Shown here piece after piece: positions 25,101-35,300 of a DNA stretch of 64,000 nucleotides. Position 1 is the stretch's first letter. The number at the start of each line of letters is the position of its first letter. Both the position numbers and the translations under genes were made by a program. The notes under the pieces are model-generated. The model had not been told where the DNA came from. It ran no database searches and worked only from the letters and a program-made list of their open reading frames with translations. The stretch is from contig JAJDEP010000014.1 of assembly GCA_029259715.1 (NCBI GenBank), forward strand, positions 1 through 64,000, read 5' to 3'. Origin of the DNA: Planctomycetota bacterium (GTDB lineage: Bacteria; Planctomycetota; B15-G4).

Positions 25101-27323
25101 ATGGGCACGAAGACGAGGGCGTCCGCCGCGGTGCTCCTGGCGGCGGTCGCCTTGTACTTCGTGGCGCGGTCGCCGCGGGCCGAGTCGCCACAGGACCCGT
25201 CGCCGTCGGCTGACTCACCGCGGGGGGCGGTGGTCGTCCCGCCGGCGGCGGACGGGGAGCGCGGTGGTCCGGCGGACGCGTCCACGTTCACACTCCCGGC
25301 CGGGTCGGTCGAGCGAATGATCCCGGTTGCAGAGGATCCTCCCGTCGAGGCATCGGCGGTCGCGGGAACGCACGTGCTGCGCGTGGTCCTCGAGGGGATC
25401 ACCGCAGAGGACGCGCGAATGGCGACGGTCACGGTGACGGGCGTTGACAAGCACGCCGAGTGGCCCGCAGAGATTCAGGACTCGTGGCCGTGGCCCGGAT
25501 TGCCGAACCCGGGATCGACGAACGCCGGGCCGACGAACGCGGGATTGCCGAGCGCGGGGCCGACGAACGCGGGCCTGACGAGCGACTTCGACCTGGACCC
25601 GTTCCTTGCCCTTGTGGCGGCGCACGACGGAGACCAGCGCGTCGACGCGCTGGAGGTCAGCGTCGCCCATCCGGCGCACTTCCTCGCGACGACCCGGGTT
25701 CCGCTGTCTCGCGGCGTGGAGCTCGAGAGCGGCCAGACCGTCCACGAGGTGCGGGTGCGGTTGGTCCGGCCCGAGTTCTGGCCGGAATTCACGCTGGCCG
25801 TGCGCGACGCGCACACGCGGGTGCACCTCGAGGACATCGAGCTCCGCATCGAGCCGGGCGTGGGCAATGCCGTATGGGGGCAGAACGGGACGAACACCCT
25901 GCTCGACGACGGCCTGGACTCCCCCATCCTGCTGATGGGCGGGCGCGAGCCGAGCGAGACGAAGGCCACCGTCGCCGGCCTGGCGCTCTCGCCCGCGACG
26001 GGCGAGGTGCCCCGGCTGGTCGAGCTCGTGCGCCGCTTCGGGCCCGAGCGCGGCGTCATCGTGTCCGCGCGAGCGCCCGGATACGCCTGGGGCTCGACCT
26101 CGCTCGACGTCACCAAGGGCGAACGCGAGCTGCTGCTGGAGCCGGCCACCACGCTGGGCGTGCGGCTGGCCAACGTGCAGCTCGAGCGCTACGCCGCGCT
26201 GGAGACGGTGCCCGTGCTCGGCGTCTACCGCCACTACCCGAACGGGAATGTGAGCTACATCCATTTCGAGCGGCTCGACGAGACGCTCGCGACCGAAGGG
26301 CTGCGGCTCGACAGCTTGGTGCCGGCCGACAACTACGTCGTCACGGTCGAACTGGGCGGCGGGTCGTGGACGCAGCGGCCCCTGCTCGCGCGCGAGGAGA
26401 TCACTCTCGACGCCGGCGAAACCCGCGAGCTGGTGTTGTCGCTGGCCGACCCGCCCGCCCCGCCGGAGCGCGCGACCCTCGGCGGCGTGGTCTCCTTCCC
26501 GGCCCCCTCGGCCACCTGGGGCGAGGAGCATGTGCGGCTCCAGCTCTACTTCCAACCCACCCAACATTGGCGCAACCCCGACGTCGAGTTCGCGCTGGCC
26601 GACCTGCCGCAGGTCGGCGGCGCGCTCCCGACCTGGTCGTTCCGCGCGGACGACCTCCCGGTCGGCCTCTACCGGGTCCAGCTCCTGCCGTTCCTCAAGG
26701 TCTGGATGATCGACCTCCCTGCCGGCGGACGCGAGGACGTGAGGCTCGAGATCAAGGCGCTGGCCGAGGTGCACGTCGAGACCGTCGACGGGCAGACCGG
26801 CGCGCGGGTCCCTCTCGACGAGTTCTACTACCGCAACCAGCAACCTCTCCCGCGTCAGCGGCAGAACGATTGGGCCCGGGCTGAAACCGTGGAGCCGGGC
26901 CGCTTCCGCATCTGGACAACGCCCGGCACGGTGACAGCCTGGCCCCGGTTTCCGAGCGGGTCGGACTTGGAGTACGGCGGGACGGGGAAGGACTTCGAGC
27001 TGGTCCCCGGGCTCCAGTCCGTGCGCTTCGAGCTCGGGCCCGTCTACGCCATGCACTTCGAGTTTCGTGAAGACGGGGTCGCCTTGCCTGTGGGTGACCC
27101 GGGCATGTACGTGAGGCAGAACATCCGCGCGGTCGACCACGAGGGTCGCGTGACGGGCGACGGTCTTCAGACGACCATGCGCGTGACGGTGAGCGGGCCC
27201 GGGGTCTACGAGATCAACTTTGAAGGCCTCGACGCCGACCACTACCACCCGCTCCCGCCCCGACGCGTCCACGTGCGCGCGGGCGAACCGGTGGAGGTGA
27301 TCGTCGAGCTGCCCCGGAAGTAG
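25101..27323 (+). CDS. Large anchored protein of unknown function
   Basis: This 740-residue protein has an N-terminal membrane segment or signal (SAAVLLAAVALYFVARS), a Pro/Ser-rich linker, and several beta-rich segments such as HVLRVVLEGITAEDARMATVTVTGV and MRVTVSGPGVYEINFEGLDADHY that look like repeated Ig-like or carboxypeptidase-regulatory-like folds. Around residues 133-157 is a short tandem repeat of TNAGP/SAGL units. No catalytic motif or cysteine pattern is visible. It follows the VWA gene by 32 bases on the same strand and is probably cotranscribed, so a joint surface role with that protein is a reasonable guess only. Confidence 0.65.
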   Translation: MGTKTRASAAVLLAAVALYFVARSPRAESPQDPSPSADSPRGAVVVPPAADGERGGPADASTFTLPAGSVERMIPVAEDPPVEASAVAGTHVLRVVLEGITAEDARMATVTVTGVDKHAEWPAEIQDSWPWPGLPNPGSTNAGPTNAGLPSAGPTNAGLTSDFDLDPFLALVAAHDGDQRVDALEVSVAHPAHFLATTRVPLSRGVELESGQTVHEVRVRLVRPEFWPEFTLAVRDAHTRVHLEDIELRIEPGVGNAVWGQNGTNTLLDDGLDSPILLMGGREPSETKATVAGLALSPATGEVPRLVELVRRFGPERGVIVSARAPGYAWGSTSLDVTKGERELLLEPATTLGVRLANVQLERYAALETVPVLGVYRHYPNGNVSYIHFERLDETLATEGLRLDSLVPADNYVVTVELGGGSWTQRPLLAREEITLDAGETRELVLSLADPPAPPERATLGGVVSFPAPSATWGEEHVRLQLYFQPTQHWRNPDVEFALADLPQVGGALPTWSFRADDLPVGLYRVQLLPFLKVWMIDLPAGGREDVRLEIKALAEVHVETVDGQTGARVPLDEFYYRNQQPLPRQRQNDWARAETVEPGRFRIWTTPGTVTAWPRFPSGSDLEYGGTGKDFELVPGLQSVRFELGPVYAMHFEFREDGVALPVGDPGMYVRQNIRAVDHEGRVTGDGLQTTMRVTVSGPGVYEINFEGLDADHYHPLPPRRVHVRAGEPVEVIVELPRK

Positions 27324-27373
27324 AAGCCCCCGGGCAACCGCATCGCGTCAGTGCACGCGCTCGAATGACGCGC

Positions 27374-27769
27374 TCAGGACGGCGACTCACCGCCCTCGGC
27401 GCTCCGGCGCCGCCACATCCATGCGCCCAGCAGGCTGCCCCCGATCGGGAGCGGCGAGAAGATCACGACGAAGATCGTCCCGATCGCGAGCCCGACCATG
27501 CCGCCAGTGGAACTGCTCGAACCGAACAAGTCCCCCGTCACGAGCCCGTGCAACACGGCCATGGCCGGCTGGGCGGCTGCGACGATCCAGCCGTTGCGCC
27601 ACGACGAGGCTGGGCGGAGGTACCCGCTGGCGAAGCCGGCGAGGGTGATGCTTGCCAGCCACGCGAAATACGCCAGGCCTCCGGATCCGTCCGCGGAGGA
27701 CAGGGCGAGCAGGACGACGTAGCAGATGCCGCCGAGGAATACGGGAGTGGCGACTGAGTGCAAGGGCAT
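27374..27769 (-). CDS. Four-span membrane protein of unknown function
   Basis: This 131-residue protein has about four membrane spans: VFLGGICYVVLLALSSAD, LAYFAWLASITLAGFASGYL, GWIVAAAQPAMAVLHGLVTG and MVGLAIGTIFVVIFSPLPIG. I start it at the ATG at 27769 because longer forms add cysteine-rich, unconserved residues; a start further upstream cannot be excluded. No family is recognised. It lies 86 bases downstream of the 56-residue membrane protein on the same strand and is less GC-rich than neighbouring genes. Confidence 0.6.
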   Translation of the reverse strand: MPLHSVATPVFLGGICYVVLLALSSADGSGGLAYFAWLASITLAGFASGYLRPASSWRNGWIVAAAQPAMAVLHGLVTGDLFGSSSSTGGMVGLAIGTIFVVIFSPLPIGGSLLGAWMWRRRSAEGGESPS

Positions 27770-27855
27770 CGCCTTCCCAGGCCAGCGAACTTGCTGCTCA
27801 GCGGCGGGCCGCGCGGCGAACCGGCCGCTGAAACAGCAGGTCGGGCAGCGCGTCT

Positions 27856-28026
27856 CTAGTTTGCCAAGCCGAGCAGGCCACCGAAAACGGCAGCGACAAT
27901 CAGCCACAAGACCATCAAGATGATCATCGCCGGGATCGATGCGATCGTCCACTTGATGATGAACACGACCATGGAGCCAAACGGCATCTGGATGTCCGTG
28001 ATCGTTACGCGGTTCGAGTCATCCAT
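27856..28026 (-). CDS. Small single-span membrane protein (56 residues)
   Basis: MDDSNRVTITDIQMPFG is followed by a long hydrophobic stretch (MVVFIIKWTIASIPAMIILMVLWLIVAAVFGGLLG) that makes one long or two short membrane spans. GGGGGGGAG precedes the ATG by about 6 bases, a clear ribosome-binding site. Similar short membrane proteins with an IKW.IASIPA core occur in diverse bacteria, function unknown to me. It has a typical length for that group. Confidence 0.68.
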   Translation of the reverse strand: MDDSNRVTITDIQMPFGSMVVFIIKWTIASIPAMIILMVLWLIVAAVFGGLLGLAN

Positions 28027-28210
28027 ATCTCCCCCCCCCTTCATTCAGTGATTTGGTTTCCTAACCAGGACTCTCTAGAACTGCGCAGCAACTGCATACG
28101 CCGCAGGATGTGCAGTCTATCGAACGCGAGCGATCACAGCCCATCGGCTCCGACACCCCCATGCGCGCCTCGGTCCCCCATGATGTCGGCCGTGACAGGG
28201 TCAGCTCCTC

Positions 28211-28324
28211 GTCCACGATCTCCGTGTCGCTGCCCGAGCGACCGAGTGTCTCCGGGTGACTAGACTCCTCTGGCATGTCGGGTGGGAACATGAGCACGCC
28301 GGGGTCGATGGCCCGTGCGACAAG
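28211..28324 (-). pseudogene. Remnant of the C-terminal end of a second alpha-2-macroglobulin gene
   Basis: This minus-strand frame reads VARAIDPGVLMFPPDMPEE and then HPETLGRSGSDTEIVD. It closely parallels the last 37 residues of the alpha-2-macroglobulin protein about 1 kb away, which read VARATTPGVFIVPPAKAEE and then TPETFGRSGSDIVVVD. The match begins abruptly at 28324, directly after the stop codon of the gene at 28325, and the original stop is lost. No body of the gene remains, so this is a decayed tail of a duplicated or former gene, not an expressed protein. Confidence 0.72.
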
Positions 28325-29233
28325 TCAGCGGGACACTCGGATGAGTCTCGGCGAACCCGCTCGCATGACCCCGGGCTCGCGGGACATCTCTCGCAGGGTC
28401 GCCAACACCCGCGCGGCATGGGCGTCGTCGATTCGGAATTCGATCACGTCGCCAGACCCAACCGCCGCCGCATACCCCTCCACGGTCCTTCCGTGATTGG
28501 CAATGCTCACCTCGCAACGGCCGCCGATCAGGGACGCACGATAGTGCGGGTCCACCCCGCAGTAATTCGCGGATCTGATCCATCCTTCGCCCCCCTGGCG
28601 GCGATGAGCATCCCGCTGAACGACCAGGGCGGCATGGACATCCCGGAACACCCCCAATGAGTCATGGTCGAATCCATGCTCGAACATGCCTCGTTCAATG
28701 CGCTCACTGACCACCGCGAACAGTGCGCGAGCCTGGTCCGCTGAGCGCATCTGCTCCGAACTCAGCTCCATCGAGATGTTGTGCTCAGTGATGATGAGCG
28801 TGACGGCGAATCGCGGCGGTTCGTCGTCTCGTTGGTGAGCGGAGAACTCCAGGATGTCCTGCCTGCGATGCCGTCCGTCGGGGAATACGTTCTCGATGTG
28901 ATCCGGCCACTCGAGATGCGCTCTGATGGTGATCTCCAGCTCGCGTGGAGCGAGCGTCTCCTCTCCGCCCTCTCCCTCGTGAGTCACGATACCGGTTGCA
29001 ACCACCCAGCGATGCCAGCGGGACAGGTGCTCGTGCGGCGCCGGTCGCTTGTCGTACTGCTCGACAATGCGCTCGATGTCCGACAGCGTGTAGTAGAGGC
29101 GCTCCTGGTCGATGCCCGGAGGTGCAGGGATCAGAACTTCATCCAACAACGCGTCGTCGGTCGATGCGAAAGCACTCGACGCGGCCATCAACAGTGCTTG
29201 CAAACACACACAAGACATCAGCACAGCACGCAT
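28325..29233 (-). CDS. Secreted protein of unknown function
   Basis: This 302-residue protein has a signal peptide (MRAVLMSCVCLQALLMAASSAFA). The mature part is a mix of helical and beta segments: RLYYTLSDIERIVEQYDKR, then EITIRAHLEWPDHIENVFPDGRHRRQDILEF and RFAVTLIITEHNISMELS; I do not recognise a family. Its base composition is clearly less GC-rich than its neighbours. It sits between the intact alpha-2-macroglobulin gene and the remnant of another one, suggesting an insertion or a rearranged gene. Its TGA is immediately followed in frame by the remnant. Confidence 0.66.
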   Translation of the reverse strand: MRAVLMSCVCLQALLMAASSAFASTDDALLDEVLIPAPPGIDQERLYYTLSDIERIVEQYDKRPAPHEHLSRWHRWVVATGIVTHEGEGGEETLAPRELEITIRAHLEWPDHIENVFPDGRHRRQDILEFSAHQRDDEPPRFAVTLIITEHNISMELSSEQMRSADQARALFAVVSERIERGMFEHGFDHDSLGVFRDVHAALVVQRDAHRRQGGEGWIRSANYCGVDPHYRASLIGGRCEVSIANHGRTVEGYAAAVGSGDVIEFRIDDAHAARVLATLREMSREPGVMRAGSPRLIRVSR

Positions 29234-29325
29234 GCACTCTCTCCTCGAAGCGGCCACCGGTGACCCTGGGAATGCAATCGCGTGAGACGTCGAATGCATC
29301 GAGGCACACTGCGTTCGCACCCCCC

Positions 29326-32300
29326 TCAGTCCACCACCACGATGTCACTCCCCGACCTTCCAAACGTCTCCGGCGTGTACATCTCCTCCGCCTTGGCCGG
29401 CGGCACGATGAACACGCCTGGCGTCGTGGCGCGCGCGACATACTCGTAGCTGTAAACACCCGCCGGCAGCCATGACCTGAAGGCCTCGACACGCTCGTCG
29501 CGCAGGTTCTGGTGCTCGTACCAGGGCCAGTTCCACCACGGGCGGAACATGCCCCCCATCGGGCCGTCGTCACCGCTGGCGTCGGCGGGACCCGTGGGCA
29601 GGCTGCCCGTCACGGCCAGGGCCGGGTTCATGGGCTCGAGTCCGGCCGGTAACGGATCAACCAGGGCCACGTGGGCCCGTGAGCTGCGCGCCACCATGGT
29701 CACGTGCACGCGTACCGGGGCGCCGAGCTTGATGCGCCAGGTGCCGTCGCTCTGCAGTTCGACGTCGCCTTCGTCCTCGATGGCCTCGTAGCGGCGCTCG
29801 ACTTCGAAGCCGTGGTCGGCGGGCGCCAGGTCCAGGTCGCTGGGGGCATAGCTGAGGCCGAGGCGGTAGTAGAGCCGGCCGGGGCCGTCCTTGGCGATGA
29901 CCATGGGCTCGGGGTCGTCCGCCGTGCCGCGCAGCTCGCGCATGGGGATGGTGACCTTGTTGCGGTCGGTGCTGCGGCCGCGGTAGGCAGTTTCTGCGGC
30001 GTAGCGCTCACCCAGCCAGGCCCGGGCCACGAAGTCGGGGTCGTCGGCCTCGAAGCGGTCGAAGTAGTGCTTGAGCGCCAGCAGGATGAAGGCGTTCTCC
30101 TGGGTGTTGCCCCAGCGTCCGCGCTGCTTGTGGGCCATCAGGCCGGCCACCACCTTGGGCACCAGGTCGTGGTCGGGCCGCGCGTCGAGCAGGGCGTCGA
30201 GGATCACGCCGTCGGTGCGCCGCTCGCTGTGCAGCAGAACGTGGGCGTCGGCGCCGTAGCGGGAGGTGAAATGGGCCGCCCCCGCCGTCTCGGATGCCCG
30301 GTTCACAAGGTGGCGCAGCAGGGTGCCCACCTCGTCGGACCCGTCAGGCGCCGCTGCGAACACCCCCAGCAACCAGCCGGCCGCCTCGAGGGGCAAGGCG
30401 TCGAGGCCCACCTCGTTCAGCAGGCCCCGGGCCCGGGCGGCGTTCGCGTGGCCCATGCGCGCCTGCACGTTGAGCGCGAAGCACTCGATGGCGATGCGCA
30501 GGTCTTCGCCGTACCAGTGCGGGAAGCGGCTGCGGATGTCGGCCAGGTAGGAGCGCGCGCGGGCGCTCACGTTGTCGGGCACCTCATAGCCGTGAGCGGC
30601 CGCGGTCTGCAGCGCCAGCGCCACGTGCACCGAGAGGTAGGGGATCGAGTCGCCGTCGCGGCGCCAGTAGCCCCAGCCCCCGTCGCTGTTCTGCAAGGAC
30701 GCCAGCTTGGCGATGTCGGCCGCCATGGAGCGCTCGATGGCCTCGGGCGCGGGCAGCCCGTCGGCCTCGAAGGCCGCCAGCACCTCGCGCAGGGTGGCCA
30801 CGCTCAGCACCCGCGAGGCCACCTGCTCGGCGCAGCCGTAGGGGTAGTCGTAGACGTAGAGGAAGGCGTCGGTGAGCGCGGCCAGGGCCGTCGACGAGGT
30901 GGTCAGCTCGAGGCCGCCCCAGTCGGGCACCACGTCGGACGGCGCGATGACGCTCTGCAACACCGCTCCCTCGTCGAGGGTGCCGTGGATGGCGAAGGCC
31001 TCGGTGGTGGCGGGCGTCCACACGGGCAGTTCGATGCGGGCGGCGTCGGCCCGGGAGCCGTCGGTGTCGTCGCTGGCCGCCGCGAGGATCGAAAAGCGGG
31101 CCGTGCCGGGACGCATCGCGGCGGCGGGCACGCGCACCTCGACGCGATCGCTGGCCGGCACGGTGACGCGCCACGCGGCGCCGGCCCGCAGGTCGGCGTT
31201 GGAGGCGCGCAGGGCCAGCCCCACCTCCATGTCCTCGTCGGTGCCGTTCTGCAACACGACGGGCAGCTCGAACACATCGCCAAAGTTCAAGAAACGAGGA
31301 GCCGACGGGCGCACCATGAGCGGCAGGCGCGCCGTGATGGACGCCTCGCCCTTGCCGAACAGCCGCCCCCGGTCGACCACCACCGCCATGACACGGTAGC
31401 GGGTCAGGTTGTCGGGCAGCTCCAGCGCCACCTCGGCGCGGCCGTCGGCCACGGGCACCCGCGTGGCGAACACGGCCAGGGCGTCGAAGTTGGTGCGCGG
31501 CTGCACGGCGGGTGCTGCGGGGCCGCCCGAGGCGCCCTCAACGTAGCCGAGCTGCTGGAGCTGTTTCATGGCCGGGGCCTTCATGGCCAGGGAGCCCTCC
31601 GCCGCCACGTCACCGCCGAACATGTCGTACGCGAACGGCTCGCCGCCCGAGCGGGACCGGGCGTTCTCCATCATCTCGTCAACGCGGCCATCGTCGTCGC
31701 CCTGACCGCCTTGTCCGTCGACGTCCTCGTCGAACAGGCCCGGCTTGGCCAGCAGCACGAAGCGACGCAGCAGCGCCTCCCAGCTGTCCGGCGAGCGGTC
31801 GGGGTAGAAGGTCAGCAGCGGGTCGAGCAGTTGGTAGCCGCTGAGGGCCAGCACGGCCTCGTCGACCACCACCACCACGGCCTCGCCCTCACTGAGCGGC
31901 TCGCCGGAGGCATCGTTCACGACGAGATCGACGCTCGTGCTGGCGCCGGGGTTAAGCTCGGTGTCGCGGGGTGTCACCGTCACGTCGAGGGCCCGGGTCA
32001 GGGGCGGTACGCGCAGGTCGAGGGCGCCGGTGGCGTAGGCCGGCTTGGGCGGCGCGTCGGGCAGCAGGGTACCCGCCTCGTCGCGGCGGGGCTCGCTGCC
32101 CACTACGTCGACGCGCACGTGCAGGTTGGGCAGGTGCGCCTCGGTGATGGGCACCGTGAGCGTGGCCGAGCCGTTGTCGAGCGCGAGACGCTGCACCGAG
32201 AGGGTGCCCGAGCGCTGCAACCGCACCACCGCGAAGCCGTCGGCGAAGGGCGACTGCACCAGGATCTGCGCCGTGTCGCCGGGCGCGTAGGTCTCGCGAT

Positions 32301-35300
32301 CGGGGATGAGCTGCACCGTCTGCTGCTCGACGCCCTCGGACGACGGCTTCGACTCGCCCCCCGCCACCCACAGCATCAGGCGCGTGCGGTTGGTGCGTTC
32401 GGCATCGTCCTGCACTTCGGCCTGGACGAACCAGCGCCCGCCGTTGCGCCCCTCGAAGGCGATGTCGACGGGCTCGGCACCCGCGGTGACGGTTTGTTCC
32501 TGCAGGTCGGCCTCCACCTCGGTCCACTGGCCGGCCTCGTTGACCCAGCGCGTGCGCCAGGCCCGCAGCGCGATGGTGCGCCCTGCCTCGGCCGCGCCGT
32601 CGATGTCGGTGGCGATGACGGACAGGCGCAGGAGCTCGCCCTGCTGCACGAAGGTGCGCTCGGCCTGCAGGCCCACGTAGGTCGACGACGCATGCACGAG
32701 CAGCTCGGTGGCGTCGGCCCAGCGCTGACGGTTCACGTCGGTGACGGCCCCCTCGATGCGGAGCTGGTGCGGCCTCGCGGGGACGGCGGAGTCGAAGTCG
32801 ATGCGCACGTCGTGGCGGCCGCTGGCGTCGGTGGTGGCGGCGAGGGTCTGCCCGCCCACGGAGTTGCCGCTGTAGACCACGCGCTCGTGCCAGCCCCACC
32901 AGGGCGTCCACTCGCCGAAGACGAACTCGTCGCGCCCGGGCGGGCGGTAGTGGCCGGGCGAGGCCGTGGCGGTCCAGGCCACGTCGGCGCCGGGCAGCGG
33001 GCCACCGGCGTAGTAGGCCGCCTCCACCGAAACCTCCGCCGCCCCACCGATGAGGTGCGGCCCCTCGCCGGCCTCCACCGTGACTTCGTACTCGGGACGC
33101 CGGAACTCCTGCACCTGCAGGCTGTGGTGAAACACCGTCCCCGACGCCGCGTCCGTGCCTGAGGGAAGCTGCAGCTCGACCCGGGCGTTGCCCAGGTTCA
33201 GGTTGTCGGGCAGATCGAAGGCGAGATCGAACCCGCCCCGACCGCTCAGCGACGCCGTGCCCTTGGCCACCTCGTTGTTGCGTGCATCGCGAGCGATCCA
33301 GCTGACCTCACCCCCCGCCGGCGTGAACGGCTCGGTATCGCCACCTTCGCGGCCGTCCCAGATGCGGATCCACCCCGCCAGGTGCACCCGCTCGCCGGGC
33401 CGATACATGCCCCGGTCGTCGAACACGTGCCACAGGGCGCGCCGGGCCGGCATGCGCTTCTGCCAACTGCTCGAGCGCCCCTGCCGGTACATGGGGTAGG
33501 TGCCTTCGGGGAGGATCGTGGTGACCGGCTCGGCGTCGCTCGCACCGGCGCCCGCGCCGGCATCAGCCTCGCGACCGGCACCCGGCTCGGTCCTCGGCGT
33601 GACCTGCAACCAGCGGAAGCCGGGGCCCCCGCCCACCGGGAGCGGCAGACGTGCGAGGCCGTTGTCATCGGCCACGGCGGTCGCGCCGTCGGGCATCAGC
33701 CGCACGCTGGCGCCGGCCAGGGGGCGGCCATCGGACAGCGACGTGGCCCAGGCCACCAGCTCGGTCTGGTCCGCCAACGCGTCGACGGCCGCACCGCCGC
33801 GCTGGATCCAGCGGTATTGGCTGCGCGGACGGAAGTGCTTGTTGGACGGCGACGGGTCCATGGGCCGCATCACCAGCAGAGCATGGCCGAGGCCGCCGGC
33901 ACCCAGGGCCGGTGTGAGGTCGACGCGGTGCGAGAACCACTCGTCGCGCGCGTCCTCGAGGTCGAAACTCTTCGACCACACCCGCCGCCCGGGCGGCTCC
34001 GGCTGCCCGCCCTTCACCACCTCGCCCCAGAAGTCGTGGTCGTTGATGAAGTCGCCCCACTGCTCGGGCTGAACGTCCCACAGTTCGAGGTCGATGCGCT
34101 CGTAGTTGACCGCGTGCACCGGGAAGGTGGCGTCGCCGTAGGGGTCGAGCACCACGAACATCTGTCCCGGCAGGCTGAACCACGGGTAGGGCCGCTGCGC
34201 TTCGCCCACCGGGAACTTGAAGTGCCCGATGCGGTCGCTCACCTGGCCGAAGATGTCCCGCAGGCCGGGCGACAGGGTCACGGCGTACTCGGTGTCGGCC
34301 AGGGTGCGGCCGCGCAGGTAGAGGCTCGAGCCCGAGACCCAGGCCACCATCTCCTCCACGGCCGGCACGACCTCCAGCAGGTCCGACGTGAGCGACTTCG
34401 GGTCGATGGGGTTGCTGAACTCGATGCGGAAAGCCGAGCCCGGGCGGCAGTCCCAGTTGTGGCCGCACGAGACGCCTGTCACCTCGAACGGGCCGTAGGT
34501 GGTGAAGCTGAACTCCTGGTCCAGCTCGGTGGTCAGCGGTCCCTCGGCCGAGGGCAGCCCCACCGGCAGGACCACGCGGAAGGTGGTGGCGCCGGGCAGC
34601 GTCTGCGTCGCGCGGAAGGCGACCCACTTGCCGTCGGCGTTGCCGATCACCGATGCCAGTGCGCCGCCGGGCTGGCGCTCGGCGCGCACCTCGTCCGCGG
34701 TGAGCGCGCGCACGGGCCAGACGCGACCGTCACCGCGCAGGGCCACCTTGCCGATGACCGCCGCCGGGTCGACGCGCTGATCGAAGGTCACCACCATGAC
34801 CGGGTCGCGCACGGTGGGCCCGCCCCGGGGCCGGCTCGACAGCAGCGTCGGCGGCGGCGTGGTGAAGCTCCAGCTCTCGACGTCCCGCAGTTCGGCGCCC
34901 ACCTGGGCCTGGACGCCGAAGGGCACGGTCGCCCGGTACTGCGTCGCCGCGGGGAAGCGTCCGCCCTCGGGCTCGAAGGCCAGGGTGCGGGTGTCGACCC
35001 AGCGCCAGCGACCGGCCACGGCGGGCTCGAGCTCCACGATGCCGTCGGCGTTCAGGGCGTCGAGGCGATCGAGGGCCACCATGGCGTGGGAGAAGGCGAC
35101 GGTGAGGTGCGAGGCCAGCGGCACCTTGCCCACGGGCGCCGTGCGCAGCACCGTCAGCGGCAGGGTGGACACCTCGACCGGCGGCGGGCCGTCCCCGGCA
35201 GGCGGGAAGGGCTGGTCGATGGTCAGGCCCGGCCGGGGCGCGGGCAATGTGCGCTCGCGGAAAGCAAAGTCGCGCACGTCGCCGGTGAGCGACGGGAGCA

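Noticed and set aside
28061..29233. Selenocysteine read-through of the TGA at 28325-28327 joining the secreted protein to the alpha-2-macroglobulin-like tail
   Set aside because: No suitable hairpin follows, no Cys position is expected there, and the tail matches a different protein family, so a genuine stop followed by a pseudogene fragment is simpler.
29704..33162. A 1152-codon open frame opposite the alpha-2-macroglobulin gene
   Set aside because: Shadow frame rich in Gly/His/Arg/Val caused by third-position GC; no domains.
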